DNA from: Phaseolus vulgaris
Lineage: Eukaryota > Streptophyta > Magnoliopsida > Fabales > Fabaceae
DNA: 64,000 nucleotides
Direction: 5' to 3'
Assembly (NCBI RefSeq): GCF_000499845.2
Contig: NC_023753.2
Span: 17,608,193 to 17,672,192 of the forward strand
The translations under genes were made by a program, and so were the position numbers. Under the pieces are notes generated by a model. It was not told where the DNA came from. It ran no database searches and worked only from the letters and a program-made list of their open reading frames with translations. This document shows, in pieces, positions 1 to 10,730 of the stretch (position 1 is the stretch's first letter; the number at the start of each line of letters is the position of its first letter).

Positions 1-150
1 CAGCTTAAGGGGGAGTGTTGAATGTAACCAGCTTAGCCCATAATTTATGTTATTCTATTATTATTTTCATTTATAAATAAACAACCCTATGTGTGTATTT
101 TATACAAGAAAAATTAATACACGAACCTGTTGGTTATTTTAGGAAATATA
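1..150 (+). mobile_element. 3' end of a plus-strand Copia element (polypurine tract and partial LTR)
   Basis: The window opens with a purine tract (taagggggag, 6-15), followed by a TG-initiated LTR at 16. The LTR contains a 'gcttagcccata' block and an 'aaccctatgtgtgt' block, both also found in the Copia LTRs at 34,950 and 62,065, so it is probably a diverged relative. The coding part would lie left of the window. The right end of the LTR is not clear. It lies tail to tail with the minus-strand Copia remnant that follows. Confidence 0.55.
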
Positions 151-196
151 GAGAGCCAATTCTGTGAAAACAAATCTCGTAATTATGAGATTGATT

Positions 197-470
197 TTAA
201 ATACATAGTCTTAGTATTGATAGCAAGATACTACTATAATAAAGAATAAAATTAGAGCAAGGATGAAATAAAATCTTCTCGTAATGAGCAACATCGTTTT
301 GACAAGTTGCAATGGAAAAGGGAAGTTGAATAGATGTTATTTCGGAAACAAGAGAGAAAGTGTCAGTATAATTTTTCTTATAGATTTGTGTGTATTCTTT
401 GCCAACCACTCGAGCTTTATAGTGATCAATGTTACCGTTAGATCCTGTTTTAAGAGTATGCAACTATCGA
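197..470 (-). pseudogene. Copia reverse transcriptase, N-terminal fragment
   Basis: The minus-strand translation shows the start of the Copia RT domain: a 'YKARVVGKEYTQ' block, then 'TDTFSLVSEITSIQLP', matching the family consensus KARLVAkGytQ...dy.eTFsPVakm. The catalytic YVDD region is absent because the reading is lost below about position 280. Confidence 0.75.
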
Positions 471-889
471 CACCTAACAATTGATTTGCCAGCTAGAAGA
501 GGAACCAACTCTCAAATACCACTACTTTGAAGGGCACACATCTCATCAATCATCGCTTGTCATCACTCTGGGTGAGATAAAACTTTACTTGGAGACTTAG
601 AAACTAGAATAGAAGATAATGAGGACAAACAAGTCTATTAAGGTTCGTGTAATGGAGAGAAAGGTTACGGTAGAACGTATAACTTTTTTATTAGTAATGG
701 GCCAATCATTTTTAGATGTGAATAGATCTAGTTGGGAAGATGGTATCGAGGAAGAATAAGACATAGCCTCCACTTTATCATTATTCGTCAAAGATGGGTC
801 TTGTACTGGAATATCAACTAACTGTGAACAACATTGATTTGTTTGAAAGTGTGCAGGAGAAACATCTTGAGTTATGGCAAAGTTATCTT

Positions 890-1515
890 GTAGTCATGAA
901 GGAAGATTGATGGTAGTGGGAAAGCAATTACTTGTGTTGTCATTAGAATGAACAATTGTATAATATGGAACAAGCTCAAAGAAAGACGTCAATAGACATA
1001 AAATACCAATGAAGATCAAGAGAGAAATATTAATCCCCTTTTTGAGAGCTATGATATCCCACAAAGACATATTTGAATGGCTCAGGAGAAAAAATTTCTT
1101 GATCAGGTGTGAAGTTATGTATAAAACATGTGGTACCAAAAACATGTGGAGGAAGTATGTAGAGGGGAATGAGGTAAAAGGGCAAAGTGGGATACCCGAT
1201 CATCAAGGACAAATGGTGGTATTCAATTAATGAGATAACATGCTACAAGGATAGTATCTCCTGAAAAGGGTGAGGAAGATGACTCTGAAGAAGTGTCCGA
1301 GTAGTTTCAATAAGATGTATTTTGTTGAGAAGTATGAGGATATGAAGTTTGATGAAGAATACCATTAAATGTCATGAACTTGTGAAATTGGTTAGATAGA
1401 TATTCACGAGCACTGTCACTACGAAAAGCACGTATGGATATACCAAATTGTGTTTTGATTCCATTAAGAAACATTTGAAATATAGATTCTTCATTAACCA
1501 AGTTCAAGTACATCT
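890..1515 (-). pseudogene. Copia integrase fragments
   Basis: Two parts in different frames. At 1,513-1,307 the integrase core shows 'KTQFGISIRAFRSDSAREY', with the second catalytic Asp (RSD) and the GI..HQTSYPHTSQQN block that carries the catalytic Glu region. At 1,212-1,030 the C-terminal part shows 'PPHVFGTTCFIHN' and 'FVGYHSSQKGD', the conserved Copia VFG.CFvH...GYs..QKGY block. Frameshifts separate them. Confidence 0.8.
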
Positions 1516-1639
1516 AAAATAATTATCAATATAGGTAACAAAATATTTAAAACCAAAAGCAGTATCAACATGGGATTAGGTGTTTTTTAGTGAAGGTGAG
1601 GATAATATCATGAGATTGAATTAATCAGGTAACAAATAG

Positions 1640-2400
1640 TAAATTAAAATGGCTATTAGGGACATAAAGAACAAAGTCAACTATAATGGATGAGAGGGGC
1701 TGGGTAGTACCAATGCTGCAAGCTTGTGTTTGTGAACCATTGGTAGCAGTTATACAAGGCAAATTGGCACAAGTAAAGGAGGAGAAAAGAAAACAATTAG
1801 CAAATATATGATCAGTTGCTCTAGGGACCAAGAGAATGAGATTGAGAGATACAAGCAGATGAAATACCAATGTCTGCCACCGAGGTAGTGTTACTAGTGG
1901 ATAGGCATGTTGCACACCATTTGATAGTCTTTAAATGTTGTTGGAGATGCTTGGGCAATATTGTGTGGATGAGGGGGTTCCCCATCCAACTTCCAACACC
2001 TATCAATTGTATATCCAATGTGGTGGCAATGTTCGCATTTTAGATGAAGTTTCTAGAATTATTACTTTGTGATACCAAGGCAGTGTTTTCACCTTTAAAT
2101 TAAATATGTGTCTCCGTGTTTATTTTCTGAAGAATACAAAAGAGTGTAGATGATGCGAAAGTCATAGTAGGATTTTTAGTTATCCCAAAGTCTGGTCACA
2201 GGTAGCAGCATACTCTTGTGGCAAGCAATACAGGCCCAAGGTCATAAAGAACATACTATGGTTCTTAGGTTCCTTCTTCACTTTTGCTGATGATGGCATC
2301 AACAAGTTCTTCGCTTGGCACAAAACTGGTTTTTCTTCAACCAAACCTTTTACTTGAAGCAATCCACTAAAAGGTAGTTTGAAAAATGAGAATTTGGGGT
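1640..2400 (-). pseudogene. Copia gag C-terminus, zinc knuckle and protease
   Basis: From 2,404 down, the minus strand reads gag sequence ('KNHSMFFMTLGLYCLP'), nearly parallel to gag at 63,040. At about 2,035-1,990 is a CCHC knuckle, 'CEHCHHIGYTIDRC', in which the usual His is Tyr. Protease follows, with 'PRATDHIF' for the family's DSGATDH (catalytic Asp lost) and an 'ITATNGS' block. The reading breaks in several places, so the polyprotein is dead. Confidence 0.75.
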
Positions 2401-2511
2401 TCAAAATCAGTTTGATTAATTTGGCTTTTCTAAAATGGTTTATATTGATGGTTTGGTTTAACAGAACTGCTTTTTCTGAACACCCCTACATAAGAATGAT
2501 ATTCTGTGCAG

Positions 2512-2722
2512 GTTAGATGAACGGAAGCGAAGAAAGCATTTTATTCTTGAAAGGGAGTTACTTTATCCTGATCCTTTTGAGAAATCCCTCTTGCCTGAAG
2601 AGCTTCAAATTTGTCAACATTACAAGGTCTTCATGCGGTTTCACTCAAAGGAAGAGCATCAGGATTTTCTAAAAAATATAATTGAAGAACACAGGCTTGT
2701 CAAAAGAATACAGGATTTACAG
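2512..2722 (+). CDS. ADA2: Transcriptional adaptor ADA2, internal exon
   Basis: ADA2 is the adaptor subunit that ties the histone acetyltransferase GCN5 to its targets in SAGA-type complexes in the nucleus. This exon encodes about 70 residues: a basic start (LDERKRRKHFILE), the block LLYPDPFEKSL..EELQICQ, then YKVFMRFHSKEEH and EEHRLVKRIQDLQ. I recognise this as the conserved middle of plant ADA2, after the ZZ finger and SANT domain. An acceptor (tgcag) lies at 2,511 and a donor (gtatta) at 2,723; one base of a split codon comes first. Upstream exons are off the window or beyond the Copia-filled intron. The reading frame is clean, so the gene is probably functional. Confidence 0.88.
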
Positions 2723-2969
2723 GTATTACATTCTTCTACACGTTATGATGGTCTCACCATCTTTATCTAGAGATATTGTAGTTACTTTCTTTTCTAGTGG
2801 TATATCCCTAAAATGAATTTGAGTGAAAGCAATTTTAATGCATAGATATCCTTTTACTTTAATATATAGTTTTATCCCTCGGTCTTCCGTTAATTCAATA
2901 CTTACCACCTTGATGTTCAAAATGATGAGATTTGACATTTCTCATACAAAAACTGTTCTAAAGTGAGGA

Positions 2970-3200
2970 CTGATAAAGTATAACTATGCTAGCTCTTGTA
3001 AGCACTTAGTAATGTAAGTGCCTAGTCAGCATTTGATGTTACTAACTGAAGTCAGTTATGCTGAGCTGTCAGTTGGTTAGATCTGTAGTTCAGTTAGCTA
3101 TTGTCTAGTTAGCAAAGCTTGCAGAGCAAGCTAGTACTCTTTTGTATAAACACCAACATATGTTCTTCAAATAGTAATGAAACACAATCTCCAATATGTT
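2970..3200 (+). repeat. LTR-like segment next to a Copia fragment
   Basis: The stretch is rich in 'agtcagttatgctgagctg'-like short repeats, then has a TATA-like 'tataaac' at about 3,146 and an 'aatgaaacacaat' tail. This looks like the U3-R part of a Copia LTR. No clear TG/CA ends or duplications were found, so the call is tentative. Confidence 0.35.
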
Positions 3201-3204
3201 ATCA

Positions 3205-3490
3205 TCACACGACCTGATATTGACCAAAGTCAAGTGAAAACGTAACGTAGATATCTAAAGGGTACTCTTGATTTTGGTCTGCTTCTTTACCCAACAACTT
3301 CTCATACTTCCTTTACACTGCATGCTTACTGTGATGACCAACGGTCCACCTCAGGGGCATGTATCTGTCTTGTTTCAAATTAATTTCATGTTGATCTAAT
3401 ATGCAAACACCGGTAGCTCACTCTAATGTTGAAACTGAGCTTAGAAGCCTGGCAGCTGTAGCTACACAAATACACTAGGTGCAATCTTTG
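3205..3490 (+). pseudogene. Copia RT/RNase H fragment
   Basis: The plus strand reads 'ITRPDID' (end of RT), then jumps to 'RYLKGTLDFGLLLYP', 'HAYCDDQRSTSGACI' and, after breaks, 'LEAWQL'. These are the RT-RNase H connection and the RNase H D..RSTSG and SAE..Y..LA blocks of Copia. A deletion and stops show it is dead. It is on the opposite strand to the gag fragment at 3.7 kb, so it comes from another element. Confidence 0.7.
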
Positions 3491-3723
3491 TTATCTGAAC
3501 TTAAAGTCAGTCATCAACTCCTATCATTTATTGTGAAAATCAAATGATAGTAGTTTTCGGTTGTAAATAGCATGTTATTTGGATAAAAATATTCTCAATA
3601 TCTTTATATTAATAAGGAAAAAATATCTTCAAAATCTTCCTTCAACATATTTTTATTTCTTTATTTTAAAGGTTTTAATTATTACAAACAGAGGTGATGA
3701 AAATGTAATTGGTGTGATTGTTA

Positions 3724-4765
3724 TTAAAAAAATAATTTTCTAGAAGAGGTCATCACATTTGTGGATCCCAAAACTTGATCACGAACTATGAAATACTTTT
3801 CTAGAAATCCATATAAAGAGCCATCAACACAGAAAGTCTGGTGTTGTTCTAATTCTTGAGCAGGAGTAGAAGCGGAAGGCAACAATTCATTAAAGTCATG
3901 TAGGAGATCATAAACTTTGCCCAAATATTCAACCAGAAAACCATCCCAATGTCTGGGAGCAACGACTTTCAAGAGATTTTGACAAACACTAAAGAGACAT
4001 TGAGTGTTATTTTTTGTGTAAAGTAGTCGAGTCGAGCCTGTTCCCAAACGCTAGAACATGTTTCATGAGCACAAAATATTTGTCTGAGTAAAAGATTGAT
4101 AGTCGAATTGAAGATGCTGCAGGATTTATGATGAACCTAAGATCAGTTAGGGCGATCTTTTTCATCACTAGAGGCTGCCATTAGAGTTAGTCAACATAAT
4201 TTTGGCCCTTAAGCCAAAACTTAAGATAAAAAAGCCCAAGTATCATAATTGGTTTCGTCTAACGTGTTAATGGGGAGGGGAGCATTGATGTAATTAGTAA
4301 AAATGGAAGAATAGGACCGAGCACCACTAGGGGAAGTTATGGTTCACTGGAGGAGAGAGAAAACATCCCCAAATAGGTGAGGAACGTCAAATGAGCTCCA
4401 ATCACAAAAGTAAAACCAGATCGGTAACAAGGACAACACGGCCGGAAGGAGGTCGGACATGCCACCATGCATAGTGGTCGGCAAAGCTAGGAGGTTAAGT
4501 ATGCGTCTGAAGATGATGAGCGTGAGGGCATATCGCTACTCTGTTGGATGCAGGACTAGTAGTGCAGTGATCGTTTGGCAAAGGTGAACTGGACGGTGGT
4601 GGTGATGCAATAGCAATGGCAGAAACAGTGAAAAGACAGAAAAGAGCCAAAGGAGTGGCGAAGGAGGCCAGAAATCGGAATGAGACTTAATTTCCAAAAA
4701 AATATTTACACCAATGAACATATGGTCCACTGAAAATGCACAAATTTAATTTAGGCTCTAAATAT
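3724..4765 (-). mobile_element. 5' part of a decayed minus-strand Copia (gag)
   Basis: The minus-strand frame at 4,047-3,724 encodes 107 residues of Copia gag: 'LLYTKNNTQCLFSVCQNLL' and 'LVEYLGKVYDLLHDFNELL', closely parallel to gag at 62,850-63,000. Upstream on the minus strand are about 700 bases of broken gag N-terminus. A degraded primer-binding site (complement gctctaaatatca) lies near 4,753. The same gag segment also occurs at 2,100-2,400, so these are two separate insertions. It is cut off at 3,724. Confidence 0.75.
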
Positions 4766-4837
4766 CATGTTCAGATATATGATGAAGAGTCAAATAATAA
4801 TCTATGTTGATTACAGTATACGAACATTACATACATA

Positions 4838-4842
<5 letters not shown>

Positions 4843-4882
<40 letters not shown>
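4843..4882. repeat. TA dinucleotide microsatellite
   Basis: An uninterrupted run of about 18 TA units, preceded by a short tgtgtgta stretch. Confidence 0.95.
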
Positions 4883-4885
<3 letters not shown>

Positions 4886-5265
4886 TCAAATACAAAAAAA
4901 ATACAAAGAGATGGGCTAAGTCCTATGTATTTGATTACATTTAACAATATTCATTCACATTATGGAAGGTTAAAATTCAAGAAACCTCTATTGGTCATAT
5001 GCAGTAAAGCACTCACTAGCACTACTCCCTACTCGTCAACTGGGATTTCTGCACATGCATGAGAGGGGTAATATGGACTACGATACATGTTTTGGTTAAT
5101 TTAGGGAGCTGTGTTGATGGAGTTCCAAAGAATGAGTGGTTTTCTGCTCGTGACTTAGAATGGGAGATGTTTCCAGATTTTTAGCCTTGATCGAATTATA
5201 CTAATTTTGGTTAAAGACTTAAAGTGTTGTACTATGATGTCATTTCCATTTGAAATATCATGTAG

Positions 5266-5571
5266 GAAGCTCGAATTGCTGGCTGTGTAACTGCTGGTGA
5301 TGCTTATCGATTTATCAAAGAAAAGAGGACAAAGGAAGCTGAATCAAGTTCCTGTAAAGAAAGTGGTCATATTGGAACAAGTGGTAAGACATTACAGAGG
5401 CCAAATAATCTCAAAGGAGAACTTGACATTAGCCCACGGGGTCTTCAAAAGGGGACTGCAGCTTTACATGCGGATTCCAATGATTCATCTACTGCCATAC
5501 AAGCCATCACAAGGTCGCTAGAAGAGTGGGATATTAGCGCATTTGCAGGGGCTGAATTTCTATCTGAATCG
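5266..5571 (+). CDS. ADA2: Transcriptional adaptor ADA2, penultimate exon
   Basis: This 306-bp exon is exactly 102 codons and lies between an acceptor (tgtag, to 5,265) and a donor (gtgaga, 5,572). It opens with EARIAGCVTAGDAYRFI, which continues directly from the RIQDLQ end of the exon at 2,512, as in plant ADA2. It then runs through a poorly conserved Ser/Lys-rich linker and ends in SLEEWDISAFAGAEFLSES, the conserved block just before the SWIRM domain. There are no stops. Confidence 0.88.
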
Positions 5572-6133
5572 GTGAGAATTCTCTCCTTGTATGATAGCAT
5601 TTCATTTCTCTATTTAAGTTACTGTTCCGTTTCTTTCAGCATCCATTGGTTTTTTATTTTTACAATTTTGACAGAACTGTAATTTTGATCCCTTTTAATT
5701 CTTGATATGTGATTTTAGTCTCTATATTTTTTCATCATTTTTGTTTTCATATTTTAGAACATTCACAATTTTGATCCAATCCTCTATTTTGAACGTATTT
5801 TATTTCTTTTATTATATTCTAATTAAACTCTAGACCTCGTATATTTCTTTAAGATAAGATCAAGATATAATTTAATTAAACTGTTAAAGATAAAAGAAAT
5901 AAAAGTATGCAAAATTGTGGATTGGACTAAAATTACGAATTTTCTAAAATCTGTTAGATGGAAATCATGGAGAAAAATATTAGGAGGACAGAAACTTCTG
6001 ATGAAGGATTAAAAGGGTATCAAAATTGCATTTATATTGATGAAGGAGTGGTAAAACGAATTAGTCTGTCATCCTTAGTGGTCAGAAAGTAGTCTTCCAT
6101 CTTATTGGTTTTCTGAAAATGATTAACGCGCAG
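5572..6133 (+). other. ADA2: Last ADA2 intron
   Basis: A 562-bp intron (gtgaga...gcgcag). It holds AT-rich sequence with T-rich stretches and no transposon or RNA gene that I can see. The exons on both sides are whole numbers of codons, so it is phase 0. Confidence 0.8.
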
Positions 6134-6325
6134 GAAAAAAAGCTTTGTAATGAGATCAGAATACTACCGTCACACTATCTTAACATGCAGCAGACCATGT
6201 CATTAGAAATTTCGAAGGGTAGTGTGACCAAGAAATCTGATGCACACAAATTCTTCAAGGTAGAGCCAAGCAAGGTTGACAGAGTCTATGATATGCTTGT
6301 GCAAAAAGGAATTCTGCAAACATAG
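6134..6325 (+). CDS. ADA2: Transcriptional adaptor ADA2, last exon (SWIRM domain)
   Basis: The last exon encodes 63 residues and a TAG stop. It carries the C-terminal SWIRM-type helix bundle of ADA2: EKKLCNEIRILPSHYLNMQ at the start, then VTKKSDAHKFFKVEPSKVDR and VYDMLVQKGIL at the end. SWIRM domains occur in chromatin proteins and help bind nucleosomal DNA or histone tails. The length and the place of the stop match plant ADA2 proteins, so the C-terminus is complete. Whether the gene is the ADA2a or ADA2b paralogue cannot be settled from this part alone. Confidence 0.9.
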   Translation, partial: EKKLCNEIRILPSHYLNMQQTMSLEISKGSVTKKSDAHKFFKVEPSKVDRVYDMLVQKGILQT

Positions 6326-6434
6326 TCAAATGCAATGTAATGAATATGTGGCTGGCTATTTTTTTACATTTTTCTTCCTTTACTCCCTTGACTAATTAAG
6401 AAATAACTAGATAATGACCCTGAGATGTGCGGAA

Positions 6435-6440
6435 AATAAA
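6435..6440 (+). promoter_or_regulatory. Possible polyadenylation signal of ADA2
   Basis: An AATAAA hexamer lies 110 bases after the ADA2 stop, in T-rich sequence with 'tgtaatgaatatgtg' upstream. The position is typical for a plant 3' UTR. Confidence 0.45.
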
Positions 6441-6639
6441 TGAATATAAGAGTTTTGTGCCTATTTTTTCAGAAGATAGCACATCCAATCTTGAGTCATC
6501 TGTTCATTAGCGGTCATATGCTACAGTTTTACATTTCATTAAACAATTTTGTGAAATCTGCTAAAATAAAATGAAAATGAAAATATTAACAGAGATTATG
6601 AATTTTTATATTAGAGACTTTCAATTAAATGATGTAAGT

Positions 6640-7235
6640 TAGATTTCACTATTCACAGTAACGCACCACACCTCCATGCCTCCGTAGTTTTTTCTCCAAC
6701 GAGCCTTCATTCCGTCATTGCCAACGTGTATTGTCGTCTAAGAGGTAACTTACCCCTTGTTGTTTGCTTATACATTTTCAATTCGAAATAAGTTAACGGA
6801 CGATTTTCTGAGAAGTTCCGGAAAGGAAATAGTTGCAGGTTGAGTTGTAGAAAACAAAACTCTTTGGTCAAGGGTTATTGTTGTGTTTGTATAACACCCT
6901 TGTTCCTAGGGTCATGTATTGTAATTCATACTTTCTACCCTCATAATCTGTTGGATTTAAAGTGAATGTTTACCATATCAAATTGATCATTAGAATTTGG
7001 TATCAGTTAGGTTGGGTTGAAACCAACAGAGAATTAGAAAACCGTCTGGACTCTATGAAAAGACTTTGGCAGACTCTCAAAAATCCAAAAAACAAAGACA
7101 CTGCCGACTTCATAGCATGCCATTGAGGGATTAGTTTCTTCTATGGCACCTTTGAGTTTGAGGAAGCAAATTTTGGTGCCACCACCTGCAATTCAAGACT
7201 CTGAAATCTTCTTCAATGGCTTGTGACTAAAACTC
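6640..7235 (+). mobile_element. Possible LTR, primer-binding site and gag start of a retroelement
   Basis: After about 340 bases of LTR-like sequence there is 'ttggtatcag' near 6,997, a match to the start of the initiator-Met tRNA primer-binding site. The next codons read 'ETNRELENRLDSMKRLWQ' before a stop near 7,126, like the charged N-terminus of a retroelement gag. There is no second LTR and no pol. Confidence 0.4.
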
Positions 7236-8400
7236 GTTCATTGTTGTTGTTTTGATGTAATTCCAATATAGATTTGTCTAATGCTATAGAAATAATAGTA
7301 TAGAAATGGTTAGATAACACCAAGTCATCTTCCAACGAATTCAATAGTGAAATCGATAAATTAGTGTTTAAAATTTATTTGCAGGTAAGAAAAGTTAGAA
7401 ATAACAATAAAGATAAAAAAAAAAGAATTGAGATTGTTTAACATAAAATATAAAAGAGATTAAAACAATTAATAAAACTAGTTGATCCCAAGTTCTTTCG
7501 TCATTGAATTCTTCATAGGTTCTCTAAAGATGTGTCATTGAATTCTTCATTGAATTCTTTTCTCAATCTTCCATACGTCAATTTGATTCAACTTGAAACT
7601 CACCAATAAAACATGTGTTACTGGTTTAATCGGTATCCACTTTGTTCCATGTGTATACTCTATATGAATGTTTATCTTCCTCTCTCTTGAATCATGCACC
7701 CAAGAAATTAATTAGAACAATACGAACCAATTAAGAAACCAAAGTTTAAGATAAGAAAGATTCTCAATTAATCATGTGTTCAAGTACAACCTCTCACAAA
7801 AAACAGTTATCCAGGAGATTAGAAGATAAAAAGAACTGCTATAGAGAATTGGAAAAAAAAAACAACTTTTATTGATCAAAACCTGAGAACTCAATGGGGA
7901 ATTACAGATGAATGAACCAAAAAGATTTAGTCTTCCGTGCAGAGGAAAAACAAAAGAAGAAAAGAAATTAAGAAAATCCTGTGAAGCTTCCTCTCTTCTC
8001 CTTGAGGCTTGTGTCTTTTTATAGGTTTTTCTGCTCCAATTATCTTGAGAAAATATTTTGGTTTATAATTTTGTTAATAGTTTCTCAATTTCTAACTTTC
8101 CAAAACTCTCGGATTTTTTTTCCTTGTATTTTGAAAAAAAAAAATGTTTTCAATTCTGTTTCTGACACATTGTATGTTTTATTGGACTTTTGCATATTTT
8201 GCTCATTTACAAAGGTAGACTCTTCCTTCAGACAGTCTAATATAAAAAACACACAAAAAAAAATTAAGACCCGAATAAACTCAATTATATGAATCTGAAT
8301 TAAAACAATGAATTTATTCATTATTATAATTTAATAATCTACTAAGTGTAAATAAAATTATACTCATAGTTCATCTACTAGATTTGTCCATTTGCACCTC
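7236..8400 (-). other. AT-rich intergenic DNA with a minus-strand promoter-like stretch
   Basis: There is no credible gene. On the minus strand a TATA-like 'cctataaaaagacac' (complement of about 8,010-8,026) sits in sequence that could be part of an LTR (paired 'cattgaattcttcat' words at 7,500-7,560, adenine tracts). No ends or partner copy were found, so it stays unassigned. Confidence 0.3.
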
Positions 8401-8404
8401 ATTT

Positions 8405-8960
8405 ATAGATTTTGTGAGTTTGGGGGTCGAGATATTAAGAGATAATATATAAAATATTATCTATAATCCAATCAACTTGAATAAATATATGATAACATAA
8501 TTGGTTATAACTGATTGAATCACAAGTACTATCTAACCAATTATACCTCTTACTTACCTTAATTATCTTTTGGATATTTCATCCTAAGTCTAAAAATCTA
8601 CAAATACATATTGTTCCCAAAGGAAACACTCACTCAATTCAATCATTCACTTCAATACTCATATTCTACAATTTCTCTAGCTCTTACTAACTTGACCATT
8701 CGAGAATCTTCTATAGCTGAATTTCTCCTTAGTCTTCATCAGAAACTTGGTAACTAATCCTCAAATATTCGAACTTGACTTTCCAAAAATATCAGTATTT
8801 TCGCCTTAGAAAAACCACACTCATTTTAAGTAAGAACGAAACTATTTAATAAATCTATCCACGATCTTGATGGAATTATATATCTTAGTTTGTGTTGGTG
8901 AGTGACATCAAGTCTCATATAATATGTTGATAAAGAACTTTAATTAAAACAAATTTAAAA
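8405..8960 (+). repeat. Direct repeat, left copy (LTR-like, partner at 10,160)
   Basis: This stretch is repeated in the same orientation at about 10,160-10,730. Shared marks in order: 'gagtttggg', an 'aatatataaaatattatc' block, 'acaaatacatattgtt', a run of 'cactcaattc' words, 'gtaagaacgaaactattta', 'atctatccacgatctt', and 'tatatcttagtttgtg' near the right end. Differences are scattered over the whole length, so the pair is old. Confidence 0.65.
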
Positions 8961-10160
8961 AAAGTTATTAGACAGTCTCTCTATTAAGAAAATAATAGTC
9001 AAACTATAAAGCACTGGTCCATTAGACAGTCCAATTATGCATAGACGCGCTAGACGATCTAGTGCAAAGACGTTCTAGACAGTATCGCCAGATGATATTT
9101 GGGAACATAACATACTAGACAACTCCAAAGCACAAGACAAGTTAGACAAAATAATGTTAATGAACATGCTAGAGTTACTTTGTTTTCTACATATTAGACA
9201 AACACTTCATCTTCTACGCGTTAGACATTCAACGCATCAAGGAGTGTCTAAACTTGATTTCTATGTTCCTAAAATACTTTCTAACATTGCTTGAACATTT
9301 TCAGACTTTATTAGATAAGATTAATTTATACAAATCAAAGTTTTCAATTAAAATAACTTATTGATTACTTATGAAAAGTTTTCGTATTTCTAAAAATAAA
9401 ACAAAGCATCCTAAAAAATCCTAAAAAATTGTGAATCTTGATTGTTTTAATGATTTTTTAATGAAATATATTCTATATGATTATTAAAAAAAATTAGTAT
9501 TGATATGCCTTAAAGATTAAGATTAAAATAATATTAGAAAGTTTTCGAAATGATAATGTTAAACTAAAATGTTTTCGAAAAAAAGAGACACATTTAATCA
9601 CTATCTTAAATCGTTTTTCAAAAATATATTAAGGAAATAAATCTAGGTTAAAGTCGGAATATTTCTCAATGTTTAAATCTTGTATAGATTTAGAAATATT
9701 TGAAAATATATTATGGAAGATAAGGTTTAGTGAAAATGATGATTATTATTTATTTTAATAGTCAAAATATTTTTAAAAAAAATTTATAGCACTTAAAGAC
9801 ATGTAAATGAGAAGTTGCTTTTTCAAGCCTCTAATGGTAAAAGGATTATACTATAGTACTTGAGTTGTATGAATAATGGTTAAAGCAATATCAAGCTTTT
9901 ACGAATGAAGATATACAAATAGAGAAAATATTCAAAGTTAAACAAGTGATCAAGATGCATTAAGACTTCAGTATCTGGAGATTCCTTTTCAAGCGTATTA
10001 CACGAGAAAGATTATGAACAATACTAAGTTCTAAAAATTCAAGTACATATGTGTCAAAGCTTCAACGGTCAAATTTATACAGATAAGAAAACATTTTAAA
10101 ATTTCAAATATATGATTAAGACGCTGAACATTTTAAAAGTTCAAATATATGTTCAAATTT
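8960..10160 (+). mobile_element. Interior of a candidate non-autonomous LTR element (LARD-like)
   Basis: About 1.2 kb of non-coding DNA lies between the two direct repeats. Its left part (9,000-9,250) is full of 'tagac' words, some as 'tagacg' or 'tagacag'. No gag or pol remains and no clear primer site follows the left repeat. LTR pair plus non-coding interior is the form of a LARD, but two independent solo repeats are also possible. Confidence 0.35.
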
Positions 10161-10730
10161 ATGAATTCCGAGTTTGGAGTCTTATGTACTACCCGTATCT
10201 AAAATATTTAAAATAATATATAAATATTATCTACTCAAATAATTTAAATAATATATAATAATGTAATTGATTATAATAGTAACTAACTATATCTCTTATT
10301 TATCTCAATTATATTTTTATCTCAATTATATTTTGGATAGTTCAGTACCCAAAAGTTTATAAATACATATTGTTTTTAAAAGAAATATTCACTCAATTTC
10401 CTCGTTCACTTAATACTCATATATTCCATTATTAATTTCTCTAACTCCTTCAATACTCATATATTCTATTATTAATTTTGTTCAAGTGAATCTTCTCAAA
10501 TTTATTAGCAACTCAATAACCTATCCTTAAAGATTCAAACTTAACTCTTCAGGAATATCATTCTTTTCAACCCAGGAAAATCAAACTCATTTCGTGTAAG
10601 AACAAAACTATTTAATAAATGTATCCACGACCTTCATGGAATCATATATCTTAGTTTGTGGCAGTGAGTAACATCAAGTCTCTTTATAATAGGCTGATAA
10701 ATAACTTTGATTAAAACAAACAAAAAAAAT
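10160..10730 (+). repeat. Direct repeat, right copy (LTR-like, partner at 8,405)
   Basis: It matches the left copy over about 550 bases but has a local duplication: 'caatactcatatattc.attattaatt' occurs twice around 10,412-10,478. It also carries 'tataaatacatattg', a possible TATA box, and the end block 'tatatcttagtttgtg'. Confidence 0.65.

Larger units (their letters stand above)
190..2410 (-). mobile_element. Decayed Ty1/Copia element (gag, protease, integrase, start of RT)
   Basis: Read on the minus strand from 2,410 down to 190, pieces appear in the Copia order: C-terminal gag, zinc knuckle, protease, integrase, then the start of reverse transcriptase. Every part carries stops and frameshifts and no LTR is recognisable at either end, so this is an old copy. 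It lies in the ADA2 intron upstream of the exon at 2,512. Gag and protease resemble the Copia at 62,065-64,000. Confidence 0.8.
2723..5265 (+). other. ADA2: ADA2 intron filled with Copia fragments
   Basis: This 2.54-kb intron has a GT start (gtatta) and an AG end (tgtag). The flanking exons join in phase (the first ends on a complete codon). It contains an LTR-like stretch, a plus-strand Copia RNase H fragment, a minus-strand Copia gag fragment and a TA microsatellite, listed separately. The remaining sequence is plain AT-rich intron. Confidence 0.75.
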
